Source: Bactrocera neohumeralis (lineage: Eukaryota; Arthropoda; Insecta; Diptera; Tephritidae). From it: a stretch of 64,000 bases of DNA. Where the stretch lies: assembly GCF_024586455.1 (NCBI RefSeq), contig NW_026089624.1, positions 7,345,341 to 7,409,340 of the forward strand. The letters are read 5' to 3'. The translations under genes and the position numbers were made by a program. This document shows positions 9,120-21,689 of this stretch, piece by piece. The notes under the pieces were generated by a model. That model worked only from the letters and a program-made list of their open reading frames with translations, had not been told where the DNA came from and ran no database searches. The number at the start of each line of letters is the position of its first letter. Position 1 is the first letter of the stretch.

Positions 9120-12100
9120 TTCGGTAAATCGAGGCTCTTTGAACAAGATTGCCGGAATAAGGTGCAATTAACAAGCAAACGTTAATGTTAATTATTGAAA
9201 TGTTAAAGAAATGTGCGGATGAGCGAAAAAGGCGCGAGGTCAAGCGGCGATGCGTAAGTGGGAGAGTGACACATTTCCTTGGCAATTGAGTCCGCAAGCA
9301 GGTTTCCAATTATACCCGAGTGGCTGGGAACCCACATAATTCTGAGTTTATGTGGAAGAGATATCAAAATGTCTCTGATGGCGCAAATGATGTAATTGGA
9401 GTTATTGCAGTTTTTTAAAGCTAGAAAGCAGGATAAACTGTCAGTACAGATAATATATTTTCCTTTGTTTATCTTTGAGTATTGAACAGCTTTAAGAATT
9501 GCGGTAGCTTCAGCTATAAATATTGAACAGAAAGAAAATAGCAGGCCATACGAAATAGGGTTTTCATCTTCACTAACTGCAGCGAAGGAGGTGTGAGTAA
9601 CTTTTGATCCGTCTGTGAATAGAAGTTTCCAACCAGCTGATTTGAGAGAGCTGTTAATTTCAGGAAGTGGGCTTTATAAACATTGCTATAAGTATTGTTC
9701 TTTCGTAGTTGAACTAAATCAGAAACAAATGAGGCTACACTCACACTCCACGGGGGGTGTTTAATACTCCAAGGTAAAGCTATTTTATGCGGTAACTCAT
9801 TTACTTTCACAAACATGGCGCATTTGTATAACGATGATTGAATCTTTGGCGATCGTATACGTGTCAGAGCTGAGTGGGGAAATCCTTTTTCAGAATAAAA
9901 CTGGGATTGATTATGAGCTTAGGATAGAGTTTATATAAGCTGTCTTCCATATTGTCTTTTAAAAAAGGCAGTCTAGATTCAGGCAATATGTTTTTTATCG
10001 GAGATGTGGGAAACGCACGAATAGAACGACGGGCAGCAGAATGATACGGTGCGGCAAGCAACTTGATATGATTTTTAGCATGGTGTCCATATATTTCTAA
10101 GCCGTAATTAATTATTGATAAGATGAGAGCTTTGGTGACCTTTACCAGTAGAGCCGGGCCAATGAGTGAGCGCTTACCTGAAAGATACTTGATTATGTTT
10201 AAATTAACAAATAGTCTCTTTCTTACATATTGACAATGTTGCTTAAATGAATACCTAGAGTCTAATATTAAGCCCAGGAACTTAAAACTATCTGTACAGA
10301 TTAAATTTATATTATTAACGGTAAGTGTGGGTGTATAACAATGATGTTTCTTACAAATATGTAATAACTTAGATTTAGAGGAAGAAATTGACGTGCCCGA
10401 AAAACCGGACCAATGTATTAAGAGGGATAAGATTTTAGAAAAGGAAGACGTAACAACGGACAAATCGGAGGCATTAGAAAATAATACTAAATCATCAGCA
10501 TAGATTTGGTGACTGATATTAGGGAAGACAGATAAAATTGTACTGATTTCATCAAATGCGATAATAAAAAGTATGACTGAAAGGGGGGAACCTTGGGGTG
10601 TTCCATTATCAAGAGGTAGTATAGAGGATCGGACATTAGAAACAAGTACACTAAATTTACGTTTAGAGAGAAAAGATTTAACAAAGTTATATATATGTGA
10701 GCCGACTTTCCATTTTCTAAAATGCCTTAATACTACGTGTATACCAATCCGATCAAAAGCTTTTAAAAAATCAAGTGAAAGTATCGATACATGATTTTTG
10801 TGGTGAAGATGCAGAAGAGCGTCTAACGTCCCCTGCCCTTTCTTAAATGCAAACTGGTTATGGTGAATAAGATTGTGAGATTGGACATACCAGGATAGCC
10901 TGATAGCAATGATTTTCTCCATTAGTTTTCCTAGGCAAGGCAGGAGGGATATAGGCCGCTATGACAGCGCTGGTCTTCCAAAGCAGAGGATAGTTGCCTG
11001 TCCGAAAGATGTTATTATAAAGATTAATTAGACGGGATAGCAGGAAGGGTGGGAGGTGTTTAATGATAGGGTAGGATATTTTATCAATTCCAGGGGTTTT
11101 GCCTTTAACTACAGAGAGTGCAGAGAGGAGTTCAAGAATGGATATATCAGAATCTAAGAACCTAGCTGAGGAAGACAAGTTCGAGGGAGGCAGGTAAGGG
11201 GAGGAAATAACGGACAGTTTGCTGGAGGAAAATTCAGGAGAAAAACTGGAATCCGAGGAAACGTTGGAAAAGTGAAGCGCAAATTCTAAGACTATATCTT
11301 GCGGATATAGAAGATTGCCACGAGGAGAATTGAGGAGAGAAATCGGAGAAAAGGAGCTTAAACCAGACAGTCTCCTTGTGTCAGCCCAGATCTTTTTTGG
11401 GTTAGAAGAGGAATTGATTTCGCTAGTGAACTTTTGAAAACAGAACTTTAGCAGCATTCGGCTTACGACGAAAAATCGCATTAGATTTTTTGTATTGCAT
11501 TAAGTTCGCATTTGAACGAGTGCGCTTGAATTCGTGCCAAGCAAATTGTTTTTGTTGCCTAAACGCACAAAGTTCACTATTCCACCAACGAGGTGCAGGT
11601 TTGGCTGTTTTAGAGGAGGACTGAGGTATGGAATAATTGGCTGCAGAACGGATAATTTTTTGAATACGTTCAAGTCCGTGAGGACTCCTGATGGACATTG
11701 GACGAAATGGGGAAAAGACGGGAATGAAATTCACAGAAATGTTCAAACTTATCCCAATCAGCCAAGTCTGTTTTAAAGCATACTCTAGTCTTAAACCAGG
11801 ATGCATGATGGGGAGAGGAAATTTTAGAAAGATTGGGGAAGTGATCGCTACCATGTAGGTCATCGATCCGGAGCCATTCGGTTTTGGTGAGTAGGGATGG
11901 GGAAAAAAGCGATAGGTCAATATGTGTAAAGGAAGAGTGAGTGGAAAAGTGGGTGGGAGAACCGTCATTAAGAACAATGCAGTTAGAACTAAGTATAACA
12001 TCTTCAATAATTCGACCTTTCGGATTAGCTGAGGAAGACCCCCAAAGGGGGCTCCAAGCGTTAAAATCACCGTCCAGTAAGAAAGGAGTAGTTCCAGACG

Positions 12101-12467
12101 GGAAGAGATGACAGATATCACTTAACGTGAAAGATTCATTAGGAGGGGAATAGGCACAAGTAATGATGAGTTTATAAGGAGAAAGAATTTCTATGGAGAG
12201 GGAGGAGATGTTTGAAGGAGTAGGGAGGAGGGTGTTATGTGGTACTTTTCTGTTAATTAGAATGGCTATTCCCTGTTTGCTGGTGGTATTGCTGGGGAGG
12301 TTATAAAAATAACCTATATATGCCTTGGGGGTATGAGCTACAATATTGTTGGCAAGATGAGTTTTATTTAATAATATTGCTGAGGGGTTGAATGTTTTAA
12401 TTAAAAGTTCGAGTTCGATGTAATTATTTAAGTATCCGTTGATATTCCACTGAAGGATGGATAACAT
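9120..12467 (-). pseudogene. I-type LINE ORF2: endonuclease-RT-RNase H
   Basis: Begins with MLSILQWNINGYLNN at 12467. The APE-type endonuclease shows LLDGDFNAWSPLWG and the GSDHFP end motif. The RT region (about 11400-9864) includes the AFKKGQG region, NGTPQGSPLS and the catalytic YADD at 10491-10502. An RNase H follows in broken frames: Asp of TDGSK at 9611-9613, Glu of IAEATAIL at 9509-9511, CTDSLS further on, and a final WVPSHSGIIGN block near 9300-9335. Frameshifts near 11670-12000, 11423-11481, 10900 and 9850 and stops in RNase H disable it. It would nick target DNA and copy the LINE RNA. Confidence 0.8.
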
Positions 12468-12512
12468 GGATAGAAAAATAAAGCAAAAGTAATAATGTGA
12501 GGTTATGGGAAT

Positions 12513-13565
12513 TTATTGTTCCATCAACGAGGGTGACGGAGATGAAAGGGAGGAGGTGGTTGGATAGGTGTTATGAGCAAGAGGAGAGATGGCAAAAGAT
12601 GCCAGGGGAGATAAGGTGTGTGAGGAGGGCGATGAGATGTGAGAAAGTGGAGAGAAAGATGGGGAGGGGGAAGAATTCAAGGGTGGGGGGTATAGAAGAG
12701 GGGAGTTCTTTGAAGTTTCTGGAAGTTCTATGTGATGCAATGGATTGTTGGTGGAGGATGAATCGTTGTTAGCTTTTGTTGTTGTTGCGTTATTATTGAG
12801 GTTAGAATTTTTTGATATTGAAGTATTATTTTTGTTATTAGGATTTTTTGAGTTTGTATTTATATCGCTGTTAGTTTGCATTTTTGCCACGTTGGTGAAG
12901 GAGAAGGGAGATGGGGTGGAAGGAAGTTGATTTTTATACATTTTAATGGCGTCCCGCATGGTGCATTTGTGTATAATTTTAATCTTTAATATTTCTTTCG
13001 ATTGAATAAATTTAGGGCAAGCATTTGAGGACGAGGGGTGTTCACCTGCGCAGTTAGCGCAGTAAACTCTGGTGCAATCAGAAGGTGGAGAGTGGTTAGG
13101 AGGAAGGTTGCAAATGACACAGGAAGGAGATTTATCGCAGTGTTTAGCGGTGTGTCCTAATAGCTGACAAGTTTTGCAGCGCATAGGATTAGGGTAGTAC
13201 GGACGGATATCTAGGGTTCTCCAGGCTACTTCAATTCTGTTAGGAAGTGTATATTTATTGAATGTTAACCAGTAGGTACACGAACGCCTTTAACCATTTT
13301 GTTAAACTTATGGACTGCAGAGACACCTAGTTCCTTGATACCTTCAATTATTTTATCGTCGCTAAGTTGGCAAATAAAGGGGGCATAAATTGTGACCTTG
13401 ACTGAGTTAAGTTAATACGAGGTATTTGGGGTCATCCTTCTTTGTTATGGGAAGTTCCGGAAATAGTTACAACGTTGATTGTTCAGGTTTTTTTCTTTTA
13501 GTCTTCTGGGCTGAGGATAATAGGGCAAACCTATTATCACACAGATTGTTGGCCCCAGGGGGCAT
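12513..13565 (-). pseudogene. I-type LINE ORF1 (gag) with zinc knuckles
   Basis: A likely start ATG at 13563-13565 opens with MPPGANNLCDNRFALL. The frame is broken around 13440 and again near 13280, where VKGVRVPTG is followed by a stop. From 13184 to 12513 the frame is open: CKTCQLLGHTAKHC is a CCHC knuckle, followed by two Cys-rich motifs (CVIC...C and CANCAGEH...C) and a Ser/Pro/Asn-rich low-complexity tail. LINE ORF1 proteins bind the element RNA. Confidence 0.75.
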
Positions 13566-13600
13566 TGTGAAAATATTACGTCTTATGTATGCAAAAATGT

Positions 13601-14046
13601 AGGAATGTAGCACAAGTTAACAATAACAGAAAATAACAGTAAAAAAGTTTTTTGTGCACAACTGTAAGGTAGCGTTATAACACAGACACCGCTAGAATGC
13701 AGATGCTCAACAACAGCACTAGCGAGAGAAAAAAAAATGCGACCGTACGGTATGACAACACGGTTTCGACTGTTCTAAATATCTATTTTTGATTAATATT
13801 TTAGATATTTGCTTAAAATAAGCATTTTATATTTTACATAAATATTATTACACTCACAATAACAATAAGTGTTCCGTGTTTTCAAATAATAAGTATTGTC
13901 ATATCTACACATTTATCAAACGAATAAAAAATAGGTTTATACCGCAAATACATAATTCATTATCCCTTTTATTGCTATATCATGTCCTGATTGCTTTTAA
14001 AGGAACAATTAAAGCTGAGCTTATATCCATTGGAAACAATGGCAAT
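13601..14046. other. AT-rich spacer, no gene seen
   Basis: AT-rich sequence between the presumed LINE 5' end and the inverted-arm repeat. A GAGAGAAAAAAAAATGC stretch occurs near 13725. A 71-codon open frame at 13876-14091 runs into the repeat arm and has no recognisable domain. Confidence 0.5.
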
Positions 14047-14997
14047 ATTACGATTCTTTCGGAGCCGCGATTTGATGGTACGGATAGATAGAGGAGGTCC
14101 TCAGGATTAAAAAATATATGCTCATATACCGTCCTCAGACTCATAGTTTTCGAGATATTTCACTTTAAAGTTCAAAAATTCGTAAAAACAATGTTCCTTA
14201 TTTCACTATGTTTAACCCACTTTTCACACATTTTTTAATTGATATATATTTAATTACACTGTACACATTCGTATATATCAAAAATTTACACTAATTGTAT
14301 ATTTTTTAAGAAAATAAATATACTTTAAAAACTATTTTGCACATTCAAAGTTTCAAGAGATTTGTGTGTTTACATTTATGACAAATAGCAGTGTTGCCAT
14401 ACTTTGTATCCTGAAAATATAATCAAAAATCTGTTTCATATTTAGAGATATAAATGATTCAAAATGAAATATTGTTTCATATATTTATATGGATTATATA
14501 CCATAATAAATAGGAAAAACTTATTATAGAATGCAAAGTTTTTCAGTATTTCTCTCCTTTTAATTAATGTAGGTGTTCGATCAGAAAGCAGTTCGACTCA
14601 AAAGAACTATGAACACCCCGGTGTTGGACCCACCAGGGTTATTTTTTTTTTTGAAGCGCGGCCGAAGGCCGCCAGTGCAGAAAGTAGTTCGACACAAAGG
14701 AATATTATTTTTTATCTTTAGTTTTCAAATAACATAAGATACAAAAACCATTTGTACCATTTTTTCTATATATGTTAAACAGAAAATTGTTTAATAGTTT
14801 TTTTAAGCCACAATATGTGGCAACACTGGTAAACAAAACAAAATAAGAGTGAATTGCATATAAAATTGTGGAACTTTAAAGTGAAATATCTCGAAAACTA
14901 TGAGTCTGAGAACGGTATATGCGTATACATTTTTTAATACTGAGGACCTCCTCTATCCATCCGTACCATTAAATCGCGGCGCCGAAAGAATCGTAAT
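14047..14997. mobile_element. repeat with ~130-bp inverted arms and central hairpin
   Basis: Arms at 14047-14175 and 14868-14997 are near-perfect inverted copies. Each starts ATTACGATTCTTTCGG and contains GGTACGGATRGATAGAGGAG. The interior is AT-rich, without ORFs, and holds GCGGCCGAAGGCCGC at about 14655-14670, a perfect 6-bp stem with a 3-base loop. Parts of the same family occur at 18028-18459 and 21690-22090. It may be a non-autonomous DNA transposon or foldback element. No superfamily can be named, and the target duplication is not clear. Confidence 0.65.
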
Positions 14998-15014
14998 CGT
15001 GCCGAAAGAATAAC

Positions 15015-15586
15015 CTAGAGCAGATCTTCATAAGGATCAAAGGTGATAATGCTTGTATCATCATTGGGTGATATATATACCACCACAATCTATTTATAAG
15101 ATATACTATGCCCATACTGAAACATTAATACATTTGAGAGAAAATTTTCCGGATTCAAGGATCATGATAGTGGGAGACTACAATTTGCCCAACAGTACAC
15201 CGCGCTCTGATTGCGAGAAGCTGCTGTACGATACCACTGCTCTGATTGAGTGTCAACAACTCAATCACATCTTAAATAAAAATAATAAGCTGTTGGATTT
15301 ATGTTTCAGTAATCTGGATCTTTCAATCAACGAAACCCTTGCTTTCACGACTGTGGATAAATATTACCCGCCTCTGGAGATCTCCTTGGATTTTCAGCCT
15401 AGTCTAATACCAAATTATCCTCCTTCTTATTCGTTTAAGAAAGCCGACTATGTGAGTCTTAACCCTTTCTTTTTAAGATCTAACTGGATTGAGCTATACA
15501 AAATAGAAGAAGTGGATGATAAGGTTAGTTGGTTTTATAATAAAGTACAAGAAGGTATTTCGCAGTTCTCTAAAGAACTTATAAAT
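15015..15586 (+). pseudogene. LINE endonuclease fragment (CR1/L2/Jockey-like)
   Basis: A plus-strand frame with SRIMIVGDYNLPN, the central motif of APE-type LINE endonucleases, preceded by IIIG-YIPPQS with a stop between. Similarity continues to about 15586, where the minus-strand RTE copy begins with its AAG/CTT tail. No RT is attached. It may belong to the same family as the RT fragment at 60815-61604, which I could not test. Confidence 0.6.
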
Positions 15587-15589
15587 AAA

Positions 15590-17800
15590 ATTCTTCTTCT
15601 TCTTCTTAATTGGTGCAGACACCGCTTACGCGATTATAGCCGAGTTAACAACAGCGCGCCAGTCGTTTCTTCTTTTCGCTATGTGGCGCCAATTGGATAT
15701 TCCAAGCGAAGCCAGGTCCTTCTCCACTTGGTCCTTCCAACGGAGTGGAGGTCTTCCTCTTCCTCTGCTTTCATCCATCCGGACAACATGACCTAGCCAG
15801 CGTAGCCGCTGTCTTTTAATTCGCTGAACTATGTCAATGTCGTCGTATATCTCGTACAGCTCATCGTTCCATCGAATGCGATATTCGCCGTGGCTAATGC
15901 GCAAAGGACCATAAATCTTTCGCAGAATTTTTCTCTCGAAAACTCGTAACGTCGGTTGCTGCCATCGCCCAAGCCTCTGCACCATATAGCAGGACGGGAA
16001 TTAAGAGCGACTTATAGAGTTTGGCTTTTATTCGTCGAGAGAGGACTTTACTTTTCAATTGCGTACTCAGTCCGAAGTAGCACCTTTTGGCAAGAGTTAT
16101 CCTGCGTTGGATTTCAGGCTGACATTGTTGGTGGTGTTTAAGCTGGTTCCCTAATATACGAAAATATCTACAACTTCAAAGTTATGACTGACAATAGTGA
16201 CGTGAGAGCCAAGTCGGGAGTGCGACGATTGTTTGCTTGATGACAGGAGATATTTCGTCTGGCCCTCGTTCACTGCCAGACCCATTTGCTTTGCTTCCAT
16301 GTCCAGTCTGCAGAAAGCAGAGCTAAATGCGCGAGTGTTGAGGCCGTTGATATCAGCTGTAGTACACTCTTATACAAGATTGTACCTGTTCTATTAAGTT
16401 CTGCCGCTCGAATTATTTTTTCCCGCAGCGGATTGAAGAAGTCGCACGATAGGGAGTCGCCTTGTCCGAAACCTCGTTTGGTATCGAACGGCTCGGAGAG
16501 GTCCTTACCGACCCTGACGGAGCTTTTCGTGTTGCTCAACGTAAGTTTACATAATCGTATTAGTTTTGCGGGGATACCAAATTCAGACATCGCGGCATAG
16601 AGGAAGATTGGGGAATCGGGTTCGCCTTCTCCTGGTGTTGTATGTTCACTGCCATTCAGCAGGCTGGAGAAGTGTCTCGCTTCCCTCTTCAACTCTCGGT
16701 ATCTATCCCATCCCGCACGTGCTGTGGTCGATCGTAACGTTGCGAGGTAGGTAGTCTGTTTTCTCTCCGCTGCGACACGGCACTCCTCGTCGTACCAGCT
16801 GTTCTTTTGCACTTTCCGAAAACCAATGGATAGCCGAGTAGAAAATCGTTCGGCTGTCTGTTGTGATTGCAGCTTCTCGATGTCGAACTTTCCTTGTGTT
16901 TGTTGACGTGCGTTTTTTGCTGCACAGAGGCGGGTGCGAATCTTGGCTTCAACAAGATAGTGGTCCGAGTCGATGTTAAGACCTAGAAGCGCACGCACGA
17001 CTAGAACACTGGAGACGTGTCTTCCGTCTATCACAACGTGATCGATCTGGTTGGTGGCTTTTCGATCCGGAAACAGCCAGGTAGCTTGATGTATTTTTTT
17101 GTGCTGGATTCTAGTACTAAAGATAATCATATTTCGGGCCCCGACGAAGTCGATCAGCCTCAACGCATTTATGGATGTTTCGTCGTGGAGGCTGAATTTA
17201 CCGGCCGTGGTGTCAAAGATACCTTCTTTGCCCAACCTGGCGTTAAAGTCGCCAAGCATGATTGTGACATCGTGGCGGGGGCAGCTCTCATAGGTGCGCT
17301 CCAAGCGCTATTTGGTCACAACGTCCTTCTCTTCCGTCGTGGGGTTGGGCGCAAATCAGCGATATGTTGAAGAACCTCGCTTTGATGCGGATTGTGGCTA
17401 GACGTTCATTCACAGGAGTGAATGCTGGTACTTGGCGACGGAGTCTCTCTCCCACCACGAATCCCACACCAAACTTGCGCTCCTTTATATGGCCACTGTA
17501 GTAAATGCCACAAGGACCTACTCGTCTCAGTCCTTGTCCAGTCCATCGCATTTCTCTGACACCGGTGATGTCAGCCTTTATTTTCACGAGAACATCAACC
17601 AGCTGGACAGCGGCACCTTCCCAATTAAGGGTCCGGACATTCCAGGTGCATGCCCTTATATCGTAGTCCTTATTTCGTTTGCCGTGGTCGTCATCAAGAG
17701 GGGGGTCTCTCATCCGAGGCTTGTTGCTTCCTTTCATTGGGGGTGTTTGTTTACGTGGCGGGTTCCAAACCCGACGCCCAACCCTGCGGAGGGGATGTTT
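15590..17800 (-). mobile_element. RTE-type LINE copy 1, internally deleted
   Basis: A minus-strand copy of the RTE-like LINE that recurs through the window. The 3' end is the CTT run at 15590-15608 on the plus strand (AAG tail), followed upstream by the conserved C-terminus (RIKRQRLRWLGHVVRMDE). The 5' end near 17800 corresponds to the start of the endonuclease ORF. Two internal deletions are visible: near 16675, endonuclease-linker sequence joins HFSSLLNGSE; near 16600, GEGEPDSPI joins YAAMSEFGIP, removing the front of the RT. Several stops and frameshifts add to this. It cannot encode an RT. Confidence 0.85.
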
Positions 17801-18459
17801 TATAAAGCTTAATTAGTTGTTTTAAAAATCACGTAGCACACTCAGCTGAAAAGGTTAGAGTGTTTACAATTATGAGGAAAACGAGCTTCGCCACATCTTT
17901 TAAACCGAAAGTTAAGGATTTTTCAACTTCCACGTGATTTTTTATTTTCATATAAAAATAAATGGTAGAAACGAATTAATATGTGTAAGTAGATATAAAA
18001 GTTAAAAATATAAGATTATAAGTACCCCAAACGAGATATTCGAAGAGATATTCGCTTTTAAAGTTCAAAAATTCCCATAATTCCAACATTTTAACAAGCT
18101 ATTTCACTACATTTAACACACATGTTCACTTCAATTAATTAAAATGTAAACATTTAAAAAAAATCATAATTTGCACTTTTTGCAGCTTTTATAAGTAATA
18201 ATAGTTAATAAAGAAAAAAGAATCACGCGAAATTACAAACAAAGAAAACGCTGTCGTTAAGCAATCCTTCATATTTGGGTTCATAGGTGTGGCAACGCTC
18301 GTATTTCTCATAATTGTAAACAATCTAACATTTTCAATGATGAGTGTGCTAAGCGATTTTTCAGTAAATAAACTTGCTAAAAAATAACGAATTAAAAGTA
18401 AAATGTGAACTTATTTTAATGTTTAGAGCGTATATTTAAATATACAAAGTGAAAAATGT
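17801..18459 (+). repeat. AT-rich flank and partial inverted-arm family repeat
   Basis: From about 18028 the sequence matches 14150-14400 of the inverted-arm repeat in the same orientation (GAGATATTCGC-TTTAAAGTTC, then CTATTTCACTACATTTAACA). The match runs up to the 5' end of RTE copy 2 at 18461. 17801-18027 is AT-rich with no gene seen. The other half of this repeat probably lies beyond the LINE, at 21690-22090. Confidence 0.55.
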
Positions 18460-18460
18460 C

Positions 18461-21400
18461 CGCCATTCACTTGGGAATGGCCAGAAACGATTCTTTTACA
18501 CATGGCTCAAGCAGCTCACTACTTCCGGTCTTTGACCAAGTATCCTCTGGGTAGCCTAAGAACATCCGTTCGAAGGCGAGCTAAAGTGAGAAGGCGAAAC
18601 ATTCCCTACAAGGGTTGTGCGCTGGGTTTGGGACCCGCCACGTAAAAAAAAAACACCCCCAGTGAAGAGCTATAACCTGCCTCGGATGAGAGACCCCCCT
18701 TTTGATGACGACCATGGCAAACGAAATAAGGACTACGAATTGAGGGCATGCACCTGGAATGTCCGGTCCCTTAATTGGGAAGGTGCCGCTGCCCAGCTGG
18801 TTGATGTCCTCGTAAAAACAAAGGCTGACATCACCGCCGTCCAAGAAATGCGATGGACGGGACAAGGACAGAGACGAGTAGGTCCTTGTGACATTTACTA
18901 CAGTGGCCATATAAAGGAGCGCAAGTTTGGTGTAGGATTCGTGGTGGGAGAGAGACTCCGTCGCCGAGTACTATCATTCACTGCGGTGAATGAACGTCTA
19001 GCCACAATCCGCATCAAAGCGAGGTTCTTCAACATATCGCTGATCTACGCCCACGCCCCGACGGAAGAGAAGGACGATGTGACCAAAGATGCCTTTTATG
19101 AGTGCTTTGAGCGCACTTATGAAGGCTGCCCCCGCCACGATGTCAAAATCGTGCTTGGCGACTTTAACGCCAGGGTGGGCAAAGAAGGTGTCTTTGGCAC
19201 TACGGTCGGTAAATTCGGCCTCCACGACGAAACATCCCCTAATGGGTTGAGGCTGATTGACTTCGCCGGGGCCCGAAATATGGTTATCTGTAGTACTAGA
19301 TTCCAGCATAAGAAGATTCATCAAGCTACCTGGCTGTCTCCGGATCGAAAAACTACCAACCAGATCGATCATGTTGTGATAGATGGAAGACACGTCTCCA
19401 GTGTTTTAGATGTGCGTGCGCTCCGAGGCCCTAACATCGACTCGGACCACTATCTTGTTGCAGCTAAGATTCGCACCCGCCTCTGTGCAGCAAAAAACGC
19501 GCGCCACCAAACACAAGGAAGGTTCGACGTCGAGAAGCTGCAATCACAACAGACAGCCGAACGATTTTCTACTCGGCTTGCACTCCTGCTCTCTGAGAGC
19601 ACTCGTCAACAACTCGGTATAAGGGAACTGTGGGACGGAATTTCAAACTCCTTACGTGCAGCTGCAACCGAAACCATTGGTTTTCGGAAAGTGCAAAAGA
19701 ACAGCTGGTACGACGAGGAGTGCCGTGTCGCAGCGGAGAGAAAACAGGCTGCCTACCTCGCAACTTTACGATCGACCACTACACGTGCGGGATGGGATAG
19801 ATACCGAGAGTTGAAGAGGGAAGCGAGACGCATTTGTAGACAGAAGAAGAAAGAGGCTGAAATGCGTGAGTACGAAGAGCTTGATAAGCTGGCCGACAGG
19901 GGTAATGCTCGAAAATTCTACGAAAAAATGCGGCGACTTACGGAAGGTTTCAAGACCGGAGCGTACTCTTGTAGAACCCCCAAAGGTGATCTAGTCACTG
20001 ATGCCCAGAGCATACTTAAATTATGGAGGGAACACTTCTCCAGCCTGCTGAATGGCAATGAACGCACAACACCAGGAGAAGGAGAACCCGATTCCCCAAT
20101 CGATGACGATGGAGCAGACGTTCCATTACCCGACCATGAAGAAGTTCGAATAGCAATTGCCCGCCTGAAGAACAACAAAGCGGCAGAGGCCGACGGATTG
20201 CCGGCCGAGCTATTCAAACACGGCGGCGAAGAACTAATAAGGTGCATGCATCAGCTTCTTTGTAAAATATGGTCGGACGAAAGCATGCCCAACGATTGGA
20301 ATTTAAGTGTGCTATGCCCAATCCATAAAAAAGGAGACCCCACAATCTGCGCCAACTACCGTGGGATTAGCCTCCTCAACTTCGCATATAAGGTTCTATC
20401 GAGCGTATTGTGTGAAAGATTAAAGCCCACCGTCAACAAACTGATTGGACCTTATCAGTGTGGCTTTAGACCTGGAAAATCAACAACCGACCAGATATTC
20501 ACCATGCGCCAAATCTTGGAAAAGACCCGTGAAAGGAGAATCGACACACACCACCTCTTCGTCGATTTCAAAGCTGCTTTCGACAGCACGAAAAGGAACT
20601 GCCTCTATGCCGCGATGTCTGAATTTGGTATCCCCGCAAAACTAATACGGCTGTGTAAACTGACGTTGAGCAACACGAAGAGCTCCGTCAGAATCGGGAA
20701 GGACCTCTCCGAGCCGTTCGATACCAAACGAGGTTTCAGACAAGGCGATTCCCTATCGTGTGACTTTTTCAACCTGCTTCTGGAGAAAATAGTTCGAGCT
20801 GCAGAACTTAATAGAGAAGCTACCATCTTTTATAAGAGTGTACGGCTGCGTATGCTGATGATATTGATATCATCGGCCTCAACACCCGCGCCGTTAGTTC
20901 TGCTTTCTCCAGGCTGGACAAGGAAGCACAGAAAATGGGTCTGGCAGTGAACGAGGGCAAGACGAAATATCTCCTGTCATCAAACAAACAGTCGTCGCAT
21001 TCGCGACTTGGCACTCACGTCACTGTTGACAGTCATAACTTTGAAGTCGTAGATAATTTCCTCTATCTTGGAACCAGCGTAAACACCACCAACAATGTCA
21101 GCCTAGAAATCCAACGCAGGATAACTCTTGCCAACAGGTGCTACTTTGGACTGAGTAGGCAATTGAGAAGCAAGGTCCTCTCTCGACAAACAAAAACCAA
21201 ACTCTATAAGTCACTCATAATTCCCGTCCTTCTGTATGGTGCAGAGTCTTGGACGATGTCAACAACGGATGAGTCGACGTTGCGAGTTTTCGAGAGAAAA
21301 GTTCTGCGAAAGATTTATGGTCCTTTGCGCGTTAGCCACGGCGAATATCGCATTCGATGGAACGATGAGCTGTACGAGATATACGACGACATCGACATAG

Positions 21401-21680
21401 TTCAGCGAATTAAAAGACAGCGGCTACGCTGGCTAGGTCATGTTGTCCGGATGGACGAAAACACTCCAGCTCTGAAAGTATTCGACGCAGTACCCGCCGG
21501 GGAAGCAGAGGAAGAGGAAGACCTCCACTCCGTTGGAAGGACCAAGTGGAGAAGGACCTGGCTACGCTTGGAATATCCAATTGGCGCCACGTAGCGAAAA
21601 GAAGAAACGACTGGCGCGCTGTTGTTAACTCGGCTATAATCGCTTAAGCGGTTTCTACGCCAATTAAGAAGAAGAAGAAG
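18461..21680 (+). mobile_element. RTE-type LINE copy 2, full length (3.2 kb)
   Basis: The 5' boundary is set by comparison with copy 5: both begin at the same base (CGCCATTCACTTGGG; 18461 and 48746) and differ upstream. The 3' end is an AAG-repeat tail rather than poly-A. Length is about 3.2 kb with a single ORF, as is typical of RTE elements. A 9-bp repeat, GAAAAATGT, flanks it (18451-18459 and 21680-21688) and is a likely target duplication. It sits within a copy of the inverted-arm repeat. Confidence 0.9.
18686..21647 (+). pseudogene. RTE-type endonuclease-RT ORF, frameshifted
   Basis: The first in-frame ATG is at 18686. The APE endonuclease spans about 18740-19470 (TWNVRSLNW, VQEMRW, VLGDFNARVG, DSDHYLV), and is related to proteins annotated as craniofacial development protein 2-like. 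RT follows at about 20130-20900 (NNKAAEADGLPAELF, GISLLN, FRPGKSTTDQI, FDTKRGFRQGDSLS). Relative to other copies a 4-bp loss near 20845 destroys the YADD frame; the frame resumes at about 20935. Another 1-bp loss near 21500 breaks the C-terminal GSRGRGRPPLRWKDQ block. Only two small indels separate it from an intact element. Confidence 0.9.
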
Positions 21681-21689
21681 AAAAATGTG

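Larger units (their letters stand above)
9111..13600 (-). mobile_element. I-clade LINE, decayed
   Basis: A minus-strand non-LTR retrotransposon with two ORFs in the usual order: a gag-like ORF1 with CCHC knuckles, then an ORF2 with endonuclease, reverse transcriptase and RNase H. The 3' end reads GTGTAAATAAATTAAG, close to the TAA-rich tail of I-type elements. RNase H after the RT, and the NLIHHNQFAFKKGQGTLDALL-like RT region, favour the I clade. The 5' edge is approximate. ORF1 and ORF2 are about 45 bp apart. No target duplication could be recognised. Confidence 0.75.

Noticed and set aside
16286..17812. Plus-strand open frames up to 126 codons
   Set aside because: They lie opposite the minus-strand RTE copy 1 and correspond to its antisense frames.
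18581..20247. Several antisense open frames of 60-130 codons across the RTE copies
   Set aside because: They are mirrored at the same place in every RTE copy and carry no domain. They are reverse-frame shadows of the sense ORF.
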